This document shows, piece after piece, positions 8,083 through 16,298 of a stretch of 64,000 nucleotides of DNA (within the stretch, counting starts at the first letter, position 1; every line of letters starts with the position of its first letter). The notes under the pieces were generated by a model. The model saw only the letters and a program-made list of their open reading frames with translations. It did no database searches and was not told where the DNA came from. Both the position numbers and the translations under genes were made by a program. The stretch spans positions 248,001 to 312,000 of the forward strand of contig NZ_JAULSA010000001.1 in NCBI RefSeq assembly GCF_030518235.1. The letters are read 5' to 3'. The DNA comes from Saccharibacillus sp. CPCC 101409. Its GTDB lineage: Bacteria > Bacillota > Bacilli > Paenibacillales > Paenibacillaceae.

Positions 8083-9410
8083 CCGGGCGATCGAGCGGGG
8101 GCGCAGCGGAAGGCGTTGGCTTGAGAGCAGAAAGCGAACAGCGGCGTTTATCGCTTGGACCCATACGGCTGCGGTTTGTCCTGCCGTTGCTGGCGGCGCT
8201 GCTGACGCTGGGTATACTTGCGGCCTGTTCGGGCCGCGGGAACGAACCGGGCGCCGCTCCGCCTCCGGCTGGCGGCTCTTCGGTGTCTTCGACGTCTCCG
8301 GCGGCTCCGGCCGGCGGAGAAGAAGGGGCTGCCGAAGCCGGAGCCGCTTCGGCGGGAAACGGCGCGCGGGGCGGCGCCGGGGCTGACGGCACGGCCGCAG
8401 GCGGCGCGGGTTCCGGGGCGGCCGCGGGGACGGAGTCCGGGGCGGCGCAGCCCGCCGCGGAAGCGAAGCCGATCAAGATCGGCTTCGCCATGGATACGCT
8501 GCTGGAGGAGCGCTGGAAGAAAGACCGGGATCTGTTCCGGGAAGCGGCCGAAGCGCTCGGCGCGGAAGTGGTGATCAAGTCGGCGAGCGGCGACGACGCC
8601 CGGCAGATCGCGCAGGCCGAAGCGATGATCAGCGCAGGCGTCGACGTGCTCGTGATCGTGCCGCACAACGCGGAAGCCACGGCGGCGCTTGTGAAGAAAG
8701 CGCACGATGCCGGCATCAAGGTGCTGTCGTACGACCGGCTGGTCCGCAACGCCGACGTCGATCTGTACGTCTCGTTCGACAATGTGCAGGTCGGACGCCT
8801 CCAAGCCCGGGCGATCGTCAAGCTCGTGCCGAAAGGAAACTACGTCTATATCGGCGGCGCCGATACGGACAACAACGCGCACCAGTTCAAGCAGGGCGTG
8901 TTCGAGGTGCTCCAGCCGATGATCGACCGCGGCGAGATCCGGGTCGTATACGACCAGTGGTCCAAAGACTGGAAGCCCGTGCATGCGCTGGACAATATGC
9001 GCGAAGCGCTGAACGCGAACGGCAGCGGCGGCATCGATGCCGTGATCGGCGCCAACGACGCGACGGCCGGCGGCGCGGTCCAAGCGCTGGAAGAACACGG
9101 CCTGTCGGGCCGTGTGCCGGTGGCGGGGCAGGACGCCGATCTGGCGGCGATCCGCCGCATCGCACGGGGCGAGCAGACGATGACCGTCTACAAGCCCATC
9201 GGCCGGCTGGCCGCCGAGACGGCGAAGCTGGCCGTCGAGCTGGCGCGCGGCGAGATTCCCGAGACGAACCGGCGCGTCAACAACGGCAAGATCGAAGTGC
9301 CGTCGGTGCTGCTGGCCCCGATCGCGGTCGACGCCTCCAACCTGGAGGAGACCGTGATCGCGGACGGGTACCACTCGCGCGAAGACGTGTACGCGGCGAG
9401 CGGCGAATAA
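8079..9410 (+). CDS. xylF: D-xylose-binding lipoprotein, XylF type
   Basis: A 443-residue lipoprotein. The lipobox LAAC puts the lipidated cysteine at residue 50 from the ATG chosen here (overlapping the previous stop); an internal TTG at 8121 would give a more usual signal length. An Ala/Gly/Pro-rich linker of about 80 residues precedes the binding domain, which strongly resembles Escherichia coli XylF along its length: ERWKKDRDLF, GVDVLVIVPHNA, LSYDRLVRNADVDLYVSFDN, GADTDNNAHQFKQG, IGANDATAGGAVQAL, VAGQDADLAAIRRI and QTMTVYKPI. It binds sugar outside the membrane. No permease or ATPase gene is directly attached; it may use the MmsAB pair downstream or serve the sensor. The long linker is unusual. 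Confidence 0.88.
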   Translation: MTGRSSGGAAEGVGLRAESEQRRLSLGPIRLRFVLPLLAALLTLGILAACSGRGNEPGAAPPPAGGSSVSSTSPAAPAGGEEGAAEAGAASAGNGARGGAGADGTAAGGAGSGAAAGTESGAAQPAAEAKPIKIGFAMDTLLEERWKKDRDLFREAAEALGAEVVIKSASGDDARQIAQAEAMISAGVDVLVIVPHNAEATAALVKKAHDAGIKVLSYDRLVRNADVDLYVSFDNVQVGRLQARAIVKLVPKGNYVYIGGADTDNNAHQFKQGVFEVLQPMIDRGEIRVVYDQWSKDWKPVHALDNMREALNANGSGGIDAVIGANDATAGGAVQALEEHGLSGRVPVAGQDADLAAIRRIARGEQTMTVYKPIGRLAAETAKLAVELARGEIPETNRRVNNGKIEVPSVLLAPIAVDASNLEETVIADGYHSREDVYAASGE

Positions 9411-9435
9411 CCGGCCGGCTCGGTGCGCGGATCGA

Positions 9436-9545
9436 TCGGCCCGAACCGGCCGATTCCGCCGGTTCCGCATCCGTATGAATCGGTCCAATCCGGCCGGCGC
9501 GGCATCCGTATGACTCGGCCCGAGCCGGCCGATTCATACGCGCTC
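9436..9545. repeat. Degenerate GC-rich direct repeats
   Basis: CGGCCCGAACCGGCCGATTC near 9438 recurs with one change near 9513, and GCATCCGTATGA recurs near 9467 and 9501 followed by related CGG-rich sequence. They form a short decayed tandem array just after xylF. I see no clear U-tract terminator here. Confidence 0.5.
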
Positions 9546-9629
9546 CGCCTTCGGCCGATCATATCGTCCGCACAGGCGGTTCCATCCGGAATCGTCAGAT
9601 TGTCGAGAAACGATTGGATGTAAACCTAA

Positions 9630-9731
9630 TACCTTGTCAACGCTAAAGGTAAGGTTATGTTCAACTGAATCGCACCTAAAGCGTGTGCGTTTCAGTTGAA
9701 CATAAACCAATGATTAAGAGTTGACAAAGTA
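9630..9731. repeat. Palindromic MITE-like element, copy 1
   Basis: A 102-bp nested inverted repeat. The ends TACCTTGTCAAC and GTTGACAAAGTA pair, the middle arms (GTTCAACTGAA with TTCAGTTGAAC) pair perfectly over more than 14 bp, and the centre CGCAC/GTGCG pairs again. It has no coding content. The form fits a non-autonomous mobile palindrome or a structured RNA. Confidence 0.6.
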
Positions 9732-9740
9732 CTAAGGCAG

Positions 9741-9879
9741 TGCTTTGTCACCCTTCAAAGGGGAGGTTACGTTTGGCTGAAAGGCGCATGGTTCAAGTGC
9801 GATTCCGCCGTAGACTTCGTACACGGGTCGGGTACGAATCTCAGACCGGCGTAACGTTACATTCATCGGGGACAAAGTA
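9741..9879. repeat. Palindromic MITE-like element, copy 2
   Basis: This lies 9 nt after copy 1 and has matching termini (TGCTTTGTC and GACAAAGTA) and a similar left interior (GGTTACGTT...CTGAA against GGTTATGTT...CTGAA in copy 1). Internal hairpins include TTCGTAC with GTACGAA and CGCAT/GTGCG arms. The two copies are related but diverged. Confidence 0.55.
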
Positions 9880-9949
9880 GGGGGGGGCGATTGGAAGGAA
9901 AGGTCGGGGAAAAGGCTGGAGAAATAAAGCGAGCGGCAGGATCAATCTA

Positions 9950-10136
9950 AAATAGCTGCGTATAGCCTCTTATTCAAGCTTAATCTTATGTTTTTGAGAA
10001 AATAACGACGCTCATACCATTATTTCGAGCTTTTCCGCTTCGATTCGGCCTTTGGCTCCCGAATAATTGCACCAGCGTCGCTATTTGAAAAAATCGAAGC
10101 GTTTCGCTCCAAATAAGTGTACCAGCGTCGCTATTT
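9950..10136. repeat. Cluster of four 26-bp AAATA...TATTT elements
   Basis: Copies lie at 9950-9975, 10000-10025, 10061-10086 and 10111-10136. Each is exactly 26 bp, begins (A/G)AATA, ends TATT(T/C), and has a variable centre such as GTGTACCAGCGTCG. They are imperfect palindromes with no coding content; the same element recurs near 25.2 kb. Confidence 0.7.
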
Positions 10137-10290
10137 TTCGTTCGAAATCATATCCGGCTTTCTCGATACCCTGGCGGTTCTATCCGGAACCGTCTTTTTT
10201 GTGCGGCTCAACCCCAACTCCCAACCTCAATCTCAATTTCCAGCCCCGTTCTCAACCTCCAAACCCGATCCTCGATTGCAATCGCCCGTC

Positions 10291-10431
10291 CGTTAACGGA
10301 AATGAGCGACGCTCTAAACAAGCCCAAATCTCCTGTTCAGATTTCTAACGGAACGCAGCGACGCTAAGCAGGCCAAAAGGACGCCGCGCCTCCCATTGAA
10401 GCCTTCTAGCGGAATGACGTTCCGTTAGCCG
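10291..10431. repeat. CTAACGGAA-type dispersed repeats
   Basis: Three related segments: TTAACGGAAATGAGCGACGCT near 10293, CTAACGGAACGCAGCGACGCT near 10345, and a palindromic form CTAGCGGAA...TTCCGTTAG near 10406. The rest of the 9411-10658 gap shows no supported gene. Confidence 0.55.
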
Positions 10432-10518
10432 GAGAAGGATGCGAGAAAGCCGGCGGAACAGCGAAATCACAGCGAGAATGCAAAGGCGCGGCGACGCGAG
10501 CCTATCTGCAGTACATTT

Positions 10519-10532
10519 TTGCAAACGCTTAC
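10519..10532 (+). promoter_or_regulatory. Weak cre-like site before the monosaccharide transporter
   Basis: TTGCAAACGCTTAC keeps the core AANCGNT of the CcpA consensus with two mismatches. It is about 125 bp before the transporter's first gene, where catabolite repression would make sense. Confidence 0.3.
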
Positions 10533-10658
10533 CCCTTTTCCTTAAAAAATTACAGAAGGTCGCAAAAGAGTGCTAGCGATGAGGCGGTCGGGGAAATGAA
10601 AGCGGTGTTATAGTTGGACTTGTCAGAAAACAGACACATGTGAAAGGGGTTAATTCAA

Positions 10659-11774
10659 TTGACCAAACGCTTTAAAGGAATCGCGCTTCTGCTCGTTGTG
10701 ATGATGTTCGCAACGCTCGCTGCGGCCTGCAGCAACAACGGCACGAGCGGCAGCGGCGGCAGCGTAAGCGTCGGGATCGTCCTGCCGACGAAAGACGAGC
10801 CGAGATGGGTGCAGGACGAACAGCGCTTCAAGGACGCGCTCTCCGGCACGAAATATAACACCGAAATCCTGTTCAGCCAGGGTTCTTCCGCCAAAGAAAA
10901 AGAAAACGTGGAAACGCTGCTGAACAAAGGCATTAAAGTGCTGATCATCTGCCCGCAGGACGGCGACGCCGCGGCGGCCGCAGTCGAAGAAGCCAAGAAA
11001 GACGGCGTTACGGTAATCTCCTACGACCGTCTGATCACCAACACGGACGCGGTCGATTACTACGTAACGTTCGACAGCCTCGCGGTAGGCGCGGCTCAAG
11101 GCCAGTACCTGATCGACCACAGCAAAGGCAGCGGACAGCCGCTCTACCTGTACGCAGGCGCCGCAACCGACAACAACGCGTTCCTGTTCTTCCAGGGCGC
11201 ATGGGAAGTGCTCCAGCCTAAGATCGCGGACGGCACGTTCAAGATTGCCAACTCCAGCGAAGCCGAGAAGCTGAAAGACACCAAAGACCTGACCCGCGAC
11301 CAAATGAGCAGCATCATCGGCCAGGTTACGACCAACTGGGATCCGAACGAAGCCAAGAACAAAGCTCAAACCCACCTGACGGCGGCAGCCGCGGACATGA
11401 AAGGCGACGTTGTCATCCTGGCTCCGAACGACGGAACATCCCGTTCCATCGCCGACGTATTCGGTTCCGACAGCGCAATCACCAGCTACGTGATTACCGG
11501 ACAGGACGCCGAGCAGGCTTCTATCCAGTACATCATCGACGGCAAGCAGTCCATGACCGTGTTCAAAGACGTGCGCACGCTCGTTAAAGACGCAATGGGC
11601 ATGGCGGTCGAAGTGCTCGACGGCAAAACGCCGGAAACGACCGGTTCGTACAACAACGGCAGCGCGGACATCAAAGCGAAGCAAACCGACGTTATCGTCG
11701 TGGACAAAGAGAACGTGAAAAAAGAACTGATCGATTCGGAATACTACAAAGCGAGCGATTTCACGGGCCTGTAA
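10659..11774 (+). CDS. chvE: Multiple-monosaccharide-binding lipoprotein, ChvE type
   Basis: A 371-residue lipoprotein with a TTG start 9 nt after AAAGGGG, a signal peptide and lipobox LAAAC (Cys24), then a type-I binding domain like Agrobacterium ChvE: GIVLPTKDEPRWVQDEQRF, GIKVLIICPQDG, VISYDRLITN, ATDNNAFLFFQGA, VITGQDAEQASIQYI and SMTVFKDVRTL. In the family this receptor binds xylose, glucose, galactose, arabinose and related sugars and feeds the MmsAB (GguAB) permease encoded next. A stable mRNA hairpin follows the stop, which fits higher expression of the receptor than of the downstream genes. A cre-like site lies upstream. Confidence 0.9.
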   Translation: MTKRFKGIALLLVVMMFATLAAACSNNGTSGSGGSVSVGIVLPTKDEPRWVQDEQRFKDALSGTKYNTEILFSQGSSAKEKENVETLLNKGIKVLIICPQDGDAAAAAVEEAKKDGVTVISYDRLITNTDAVDYYVTFDSLAVGAAQGQYLIDHSKGSGQPLYLYAGAATDNNAFLFFQGAWEVLQPKIADGTFKIANSSEAEKLKDTKDLTRDQMSSIIGQVTTNWDPNEAKNKAQTHLTAAAADMKGDVVILAPNDGTSRSIADVFGSDSAITSYVITGQDAEQASIQYIIDGKQSMTVFKDVRTLVKDAMGMAVEVLDGKTPETTGSYNNGSADIKAKQTDVIVVDKENVKKELIDSEYYKASDFTGL

Positions 11775-11828
11775 GCCCGGGAAACGCGAATCCGTAAGCG
11801 GTCTTGCAAAAGCCAGTACCAGCAAAAA

Positions 11829-11883
11829 GCCGGCTGCGAAGTAGGGACGGGAACTTACCGTTCCTATTTCGTAGTGAGCCGGC
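11829..11883 (+). promoter_or_regulatory. mRNA processing/stability hairpin between receptor and ATPase genes
   Basis: A long imperfect stem (GCCGGCT...AGCCGGC outer, with TAGG/CCTA and GACGG/CCGTT inner pairs) without a U tract, just 3' of the binding-protein gene. Such hairpins in ABC operons protect the receptor message or reduce read-through. Confidence 0.6.
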
Positions 11884-11901
11884 AAGTAAGGAGTGCAGAA
11901 A

Positions 11902-13470
11902 ATGGGCGGAAGCATACTGGATAAAAAGAATGGCGGCTCCGCGAAACGGGCGGACGGCAACATACTGGAAATGCGCGGCATTTCCAAAAATTTTACGGGC
12001 GTCAAAGCGCTGTCGGACGTGAACTTCCAGGTCAAAAAAGGGGAGATTCACTTTCTGGTCGGCGAAAACGGCGCGGGCAAATCGACGTTGATGAAGGTGC
12101 TCAGCGGAGTCTATCCGTACGGAACGTACGAGGGCGATATCGTGTACGAAGGCACGGTGCAGCAGTTCGGCAAGATCAGCGACAGCGTCAAAACGGGCAT
12201 CGCGATCATTTACCAGGAGCTCGCGTTATTCCCGGATCTGAGCGTGTACGAGAATATTTTTGCAGGGAACGAAGTGAAGCGCGGCGGCGTGATCGACTGG
12301 AACGAAACGATCATCCAGGCGAGAGAAATGCTGCGCAAAGTCAAGCTGAACGTCAATCCCGAGACCTTGATCCGCGACCTGGGCGTCGGCAAGCAGCAGC
12401 TTGTCGAAATCGCCAAAGCGCTGAGCAAGGACGTGAAGCTGCTGATCCTGGACGAACCGACGGCCGCGCTCAACGAGAACGACAGCGAGAACCTGCTGGA
12501 GCTGCTGCGCGAGCTGAAGAACCAGGGCATCACCTGCATCATGATCTCGCATAAGCTCAAGGAAGTGATCGCGATCGCGGACAAAGCCACCGTTCTGCGC
12601 GACGGACGCACGATCTGCACGCTGGACGGCTCCAAAGGAGAGATTACCGAAGCGGCGATCATCAAAAACATGGTCGGACGCGATATCGAGGACATCTATC
12701 CGAAGCGTCCGGACAAACGAATCGGCGAAACGATCCTGGAAGTCAAGAACTGGACCGCCTACGATTCGGAGCTCGGCCGGAACATCGTCAAGAACGTCGA
12801 TCTGCATGTCAACAAAGGCGAAATCGTCGGAATCGCGGGCCTGATGGGCTCGGGACGGACCGAATTCGCGCTCAGCGTGTTCGGCAATCCGAGAAACTAC
12901 AAGCTGGACGGCGAGCTGTTCGTCGACGGCAGGAAGCGCAATTTCAAGCATACGAGCGACGCCATCAAAGCGGGAATCGCTTACGTAACCGAAGACCGCA
13001 AAGGCGACGGGCTGTTCCTGATCCAGGATATCAAAAGCAACGTCAGCGCGGCGAATCTCAAAGGCATCGCCCCGGGCGGCGTCATCAACGACAACGAAGA
13101 AGTCAAAGTCGCCAACGATTACAAGTCTTCCATGGCGATCAAAGCGCCTTCGGTCGAACAGATCGTCGGCAACCTGAGCGGCGGCAACCAGCAGAAAGTC
13201 TCGCTCGGCAAATGGCTGTTCGTCGGACCCGAGCTGCTGATCCTGGACGAACCGACGCGGGGCATCGACGTCGGCGCCAAATTCGAAATCTATACCATCA
13301 TGAACAAACTGATCAACCAGGGCATGAGCATTATCATGATCTCGTCCGAGCTCGGCGAAGTGCTCGGCATGAGCGACCGGATCTACGTCATGGCCGAAGG
13401 CCGGATCAAAGGCGAAATCGCGGCGGAACACGCCGATCAGGAAAAAATTATGCAGCTTGCCACGCAATAG
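11902..13470 (+). CDS. mmsA: Monosaccharide ABC transporter ATP-binding protein, MmsA/GguA type
   Basis: A 522-residue double ATPase of the carbohydrate-uptake-2 (CUT2) class. The first cassette has Walker A GENGAGKST, signature-region LGVGKQQLVEIAKAL and Walker B LLILDEPTAALN; the second has the degenerate P-loop GLMGSGRTE, signature LSGGNQQKVSLGKWL and LLILDEPTRGID, as is usual in RbsA/XylG/MmsA proteins. I place the start at the ATG 8 nt after TAAGGAG rather than at a GTG that overlaps this ribosome site. It powers import through the permease encoded 12 nt downstream. Confidence 0.93.
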   Translation: MGGSILDKKNGGSAKRADGNILEMRGISKNFTGVKALSDVNFQVKKGEIHFLVGENGAGKSTLMKVLSGVYPYGTYEGDIVYEGTVQQFGKISDSVKTGIAIIYQELALFPDLSVYENIFAGNEVKRGGVIDWNETIIQAREMLRKVKLNVNPETLIRDLGVGKQQLVEIAKALSKDVKLLILDEPTAALNENDSENLLELLRELKNQGITCIMISHKLKEVIAIADKATVLRDGRTICTLDGSKGEITEAAIIKNMVGRDIEDIYPKRPDKRIGETILEVKNWTAYDSELGRNIVKNVDLHVNKGEIVGIAGLMGSGRTEFALSVFGNPRNYKLDGELFVDGRKRNFKHTSDAIKAGIAYVTEDRKGDGLFLIQDIKSNVSAANLKGIAPGGVINDNEEVKVANDYKSSMAIKAPSVEQIVGNLSGGNQQKVSLGKWLFVGPELLILDEPTRGIDVGAKFEIYTIMNKLINQGMSIIMISSELGEVLGMSDRIYVMAEGRIKGEIAAEHADQEKIMQLATQ

Positions 13471-13482
13471 GAGGGTGAACCC

Positions 13483-14658
13483 GTGAACTTCTTCACTGAA
13501 GCCAAAACCATGCTTAAACAAAATATTCGCGATTACGGCATGTACATCGCTTTGTTCGTGATTATGCTTACCTTTACCATCATGACGAACGGGCTGTTTA
13601 TTTCCTCGCGGAATATCAGCAACCTGCTCGACGCCACCGGCTATATCGCGGTGCTTGCGGTCGGCATGACGCTCGTTATCGTTATCCGGCATATCGACTT
13701 GTCCGTCGGCTTCGCGGCCGGCTTTATGGGCGCGATCGCGGCGATCATGCTGTCGCAGCTCGGCGTTCCGGTCTACCTGACCATCCCGATCATCCTGGTG
13801 CTCGGCATCGTGATCGGCATGTTCAATGGCGTGCTGGTCGCGTCGGTCGGCATTCCGGCGTTCGTGTCCTCGCTCGCGGCCATGCTTATCTTCCGGGGCG
13901 CGCTGCTTCAAGTAACGGAGAAAACCGGTACGATCATCGTGCGCGACAAAGCGTTCAACGCGCTCGGCAACGGCTATCTGCCTTCGATCGGCGAAGTGGG
14001 CGGCCTGAGCCTGCTGTCCCTGATTATCGGCGCGCTGGTGATCCTGTACTTCGTGTACGCGGAAATCTCCAAACGCAGAAACAAGATCAAATACAAATTC
14101 GAAGTGCCTTCGAACCAGATCTTCGCGCTGAAGCTGGTGTTCGTTTCGATCATCATCGCTTACGTGACCTGGATTCTGGCCGGCTACAACGGCTTTTCGT
14201 GGACGGTCGTCATCACGCTGATCGTCGTGGCGATCTACCACTTTCTGACGACGAAAACGGTGCTGGGCCGTCATATCTACGCGGTCGGCAGCAACCCGGA
14301 AGCGGCGCACCTGACCGGGATCAACGTGAAAAAGATTACCTATATCGTATTCGGTTCGATGGGCATGCTGTCCGCCCTGTCCGGCATTCTGTACACGGCC
14401 CGTCTGCAATCGGCGACCACGACGGCGGGTACGCTGTTCGAGCTCGACGCGATCGCGGCGGCCTACGTCGGCGGCGTATCCGCGGCCGGCGGCGTCGGCA
14501 AAGTGACCGGCTCCATCATCGGCGCGGTCGTAATGGCCTCGCTGTCGAGCGGCATGAACCTGCTCGGCGTCGGCATCTCGTACCAGTACATGATCCGCGG
14601 CGCGGTTCTGGCGCTGGCCGTTATCTTCGACGTTATCACCCGTAAAAAAAGAGGCTGA
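13483..14658 (+). CDS. mmsB: Monosaccharide ABC transporter permease, MmsB/GguB type
   Basis: A 391-residue polytopic membrane protein of the BPD_transp_2 family (RbsC/XylH). Typical features are the N-terminal NISNLLDATGYIAVLAVGMT, then IRHIDLSVG, VPAFVSSLAAM-like and YAVGSNPEAAHLTGINV, and the C-terminal AAYVGGVSAAGGVG. A charged insert (about 190-205; SKRRNKIKYKFEVP) is characteristic of the longer MmsB/GguB members compared with RbsC. The start is GTG after GGAGGG. The gene ends the operon; a GU-rich terminator follows. Confidence 0.93.
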   Translation: MNFFTEAKTMLKQNIRDYGMYIALFVIMLTFTIMTNGLFISSRNISNLLDATGYIAVLAVGMTLVIVIRHIDLSVGFAAGFMGAIAAIMLSQLGVPVYLTIPIILVLGIVIGMFNGVLVASVGIPAFVSSLAAMLIFRGALLQVTEKTGTIIVRDKAFNALGNGYLPSIGEVGGLSLLSLIIGALVILYFVYAEISKRRNKIKYKFEVPSNQIFALKLVFVSIIIAYVTWILAGYNGFSWTVVITLIVVAIYHFLTTKTVLGRHIYAVGSNPEAAHLTGINVKKITYIVFGSMGMLSALSGILYTARLQSATTTAGTLFELDAIAAAYVGGVSAAGGVGKVTGSIIGAVVMASLSSGMNLLGVGISYQYMIRGAVLALAVIFDVITRKKRG

Positions 14659-14737
14659 CCGATTTACGGGCGCTCCGGTCCGGGTTTGCTCGCCGGTTCG
14701 CCCGCCCGGTAAAGAATACGCCGGGCCGCTAAAGAAC

Positions 14738-14787
14738 CGCTTCGTTTTGCTCCGGCGCCGCCGCGAGCGGAACGGGGCGTTTTTTTT
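14738..14787 (+). terminator. Rho-independent terminator of the mms operon
   Basis: The stem CGCTTCGTTTTGCTC pairs with GAGCGGAACGGGGCG using several G-U pairs and is followed by eight T. Confidence 0.8.
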
Positions 14788-15029
14788 CGCTCGTTTTCGC
14801 GCGCCGGAAGCTTTTGCCTTTCTTTTGTCACCTTTGTTGGACGAAACCGTGTTTCGGCCGGCTTGGCGTTTGGGTATTGGTTTCAGCATTGGTTGCTTTG
14901 TCGGCTGCGCCTGCCGGATGCCGGCTTGTCCGGTTATCTTTTCATGGCGCAATCTGGTAAAGTAACAGGAAAGGACCGTACAAGTCATGGCGGTCCAAAA
15001 CGCTTCGACGAATAAGGAGGAGACACGAG

Positions 15030-16034
15030 ATGGGCGAGGGAAATAAAGACAAGATCAAGTGGGGGATCATCGGCACGGGATGGATCGCGGATCAGTTCGC
15101 GGCCGACCTGAAGCATGCTTCGAATGGCGAATTGTATGCCGTTGGCTCGCGCACCCTCGAAAGCGCACGCGAATTTGCGGGCAAGTTCGATATTCCGCAG
15201 GCGTACGGCAGCTACGAAGAACTGGTCGGGGACCCGGAAGTAGACGCGGTCTACGTGGGCACGCCGCATCCTTTCCATAAAGAAAACGTATTGACCGCGC
15301 TTAACGCGGGTAAAGCCGTGCTGTGCGAAAAGCCGTTTACGGTCAATGCCAAAGAACTCGACGAGATGATCGAAACGGCGCGCGAGAAAAAGCTGTTCCT
15401 GATGGAGGCTATGTGGTCGCGCTTCCTGTCGCCGCTCGTTCAGGTGCGCAAGTGGCTGTCCGAGCAGAAGATCGGCGAGATCCGCATCGTCAAAGCCGAA
15501 TTCGGCTTCGATGCCGGCTGGAATCCGGAAGGCCGTCTGCTCAATCCCGAACTCGGCGGAGGCGCGCTGCTCGATGCGGGCGTCTACCCGGTCTCGTTCG
15601 CTTCGATGGTGTTCGGCCCGAATCCGCAAAGCGTCTGGACAACCGCGCATATCGGCGAAACCGGCGTGGACGAGCATTTCTCGATCCTGCTCGATTACGG
15701 CAGCGGCCGCACCGCTTCGCTGAACGGCGGCGTACGCCTGAACATGCCGAACGACGCTTATATTCACGGCACCAACGGCTATATCCACATTCCGCAGTTC
15801 CTGTTCGCCAAGGAAGCGACGCTGTACGTTTCGGGCGAAGAACCGGTGACGGTAACGGACGATCGCGAAGATCGCGGAATCAAAGGATACGCCTATGAAG
15901 CCGAAGAAGTCGGACGGGCGCTGCTGGAAGGCCGCCGCGAGAGCGGGATCATCTCCCTGGCCGAATCGCTGGGCATCATGCGGCTGCTCGATAACGTACG
16001 CGGGCAGTGGGGTTTGAAATATCCGTTCGAATAA
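15030..16034 (+). CDS. Gfo/Idh/MocA family NAD(P)-dependent oxidoreductase
   Basis: A 334-residue two-domain dehydrogenase: N-terminal Rossmann fold with GTGWIA and YVGTPHPFHKENV, the catalytic-region EKPFTVN, and a C-terminal alpha/beta domain with EAMWSRFLSPL and GGGALLDAGVYPVSFA. The EAMWSRF and GGGALLD-G-YP motifs are those of the subgroup that includes D-xylose dehydrogenase and dihydrodiol dehydrogenase, so a sugar or diol substrate is likely but not proven. AAGGAGG lies before the ATG. It is monocistronic between two terminators, next to the monosaccharide transporter. Confidence 0.88.
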   Translation: MGEGNKDKIKWGIIGTGWIADQFAADLKHASNGELYAVGSRTLESAREFAGKFDIPQAYGSYEELVGDPEVDAVYVGTPHPFHKENVLTALNAGKAVLCEKPFTVNAKELDEMIETAREKKLFLMEAMWSRFLSPLVQVRKWLSEQKIGEIRIVKAEFGFDAGWNPEGRLLNPELGGGALLDAGVYPVSFASMVFGPNPQSVWTTAHIGETGVDEHFSILLDYGSGRTASLNGGVRLNMPNDAYIHGTNGYIHIPQFLFAKEATLYVSGEEPVTVTDDREDRGIKGYAYEAEEVGRALLEGRRESGIISLAESLGIMRLLDNVRGQWGLKYPFE

Positions 16035-16063
16035 GCGCAAATTGTGCGCGCTGCGCCAAGCCG

Positions 16064-16105
16064 AAAGACCTCGTTCTCACCGCGTGTGGGACGAGGTCTT
16101 TTTTT
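16064..16105 (+). terminator. Rho-independent terminator
   Basis: AAAGACCTCGTTC pairs with GACGAGGTCTTT around a short loop, followed by a T tract. Confidence 0.92.
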
Positions 16106-16209
16106 GCGCGCGGTTTTTACATGCCCCAAACAAATATTCAAAAGTATACATAGGTCTAACGGTCTGAGAAAATTTGGGATAAAAGTCCTTTTTATTTTTT
16201 GAAAAGACT

Positions 16210-16236
16210 TAATAATTTGTCGAATAAAGACGATAT
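16210..16236 (+). promoter_or_regulatory. SigD-type (motility) promoter of the first chemoreceptor
   Basis: TAAT, then 15 nt, then GACGATAT closely matches the SigD consensus TAAA-N15-GCCGATAT (one mismatch in each box). It is 63 nt before the chemoreceptor start, as expected for flagellar/chemotaxis control. Confidence 0.65.
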
Positions 16237-16298
16237 TAGGTTTAACTTAGACCTGCACAACTGTTTTGTCCCCAATCCACCTTAAAGGAGAATCCCGT

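Noticed and set aside
9950-10136. CRISPR array
   Set aside because: Four short, imperfect 26-bp copies with uneven spacing and alternate orientation, and no cas genes.
10067-10348. 93-codon frame in the repeat-rich gap
   Set aside because: It is made of 26-bp repeats and low-complexity sequence and has no ribosome site.
12226-14988. Very long antisense reading frame (about 920 codons, minus strand) opposite the mms operon
   Set aside because: It mirrors two clear transporter genes; it is Arg/His/Asp-rich with no domain and no ribosome site, as expected opposite GC-rich genes.
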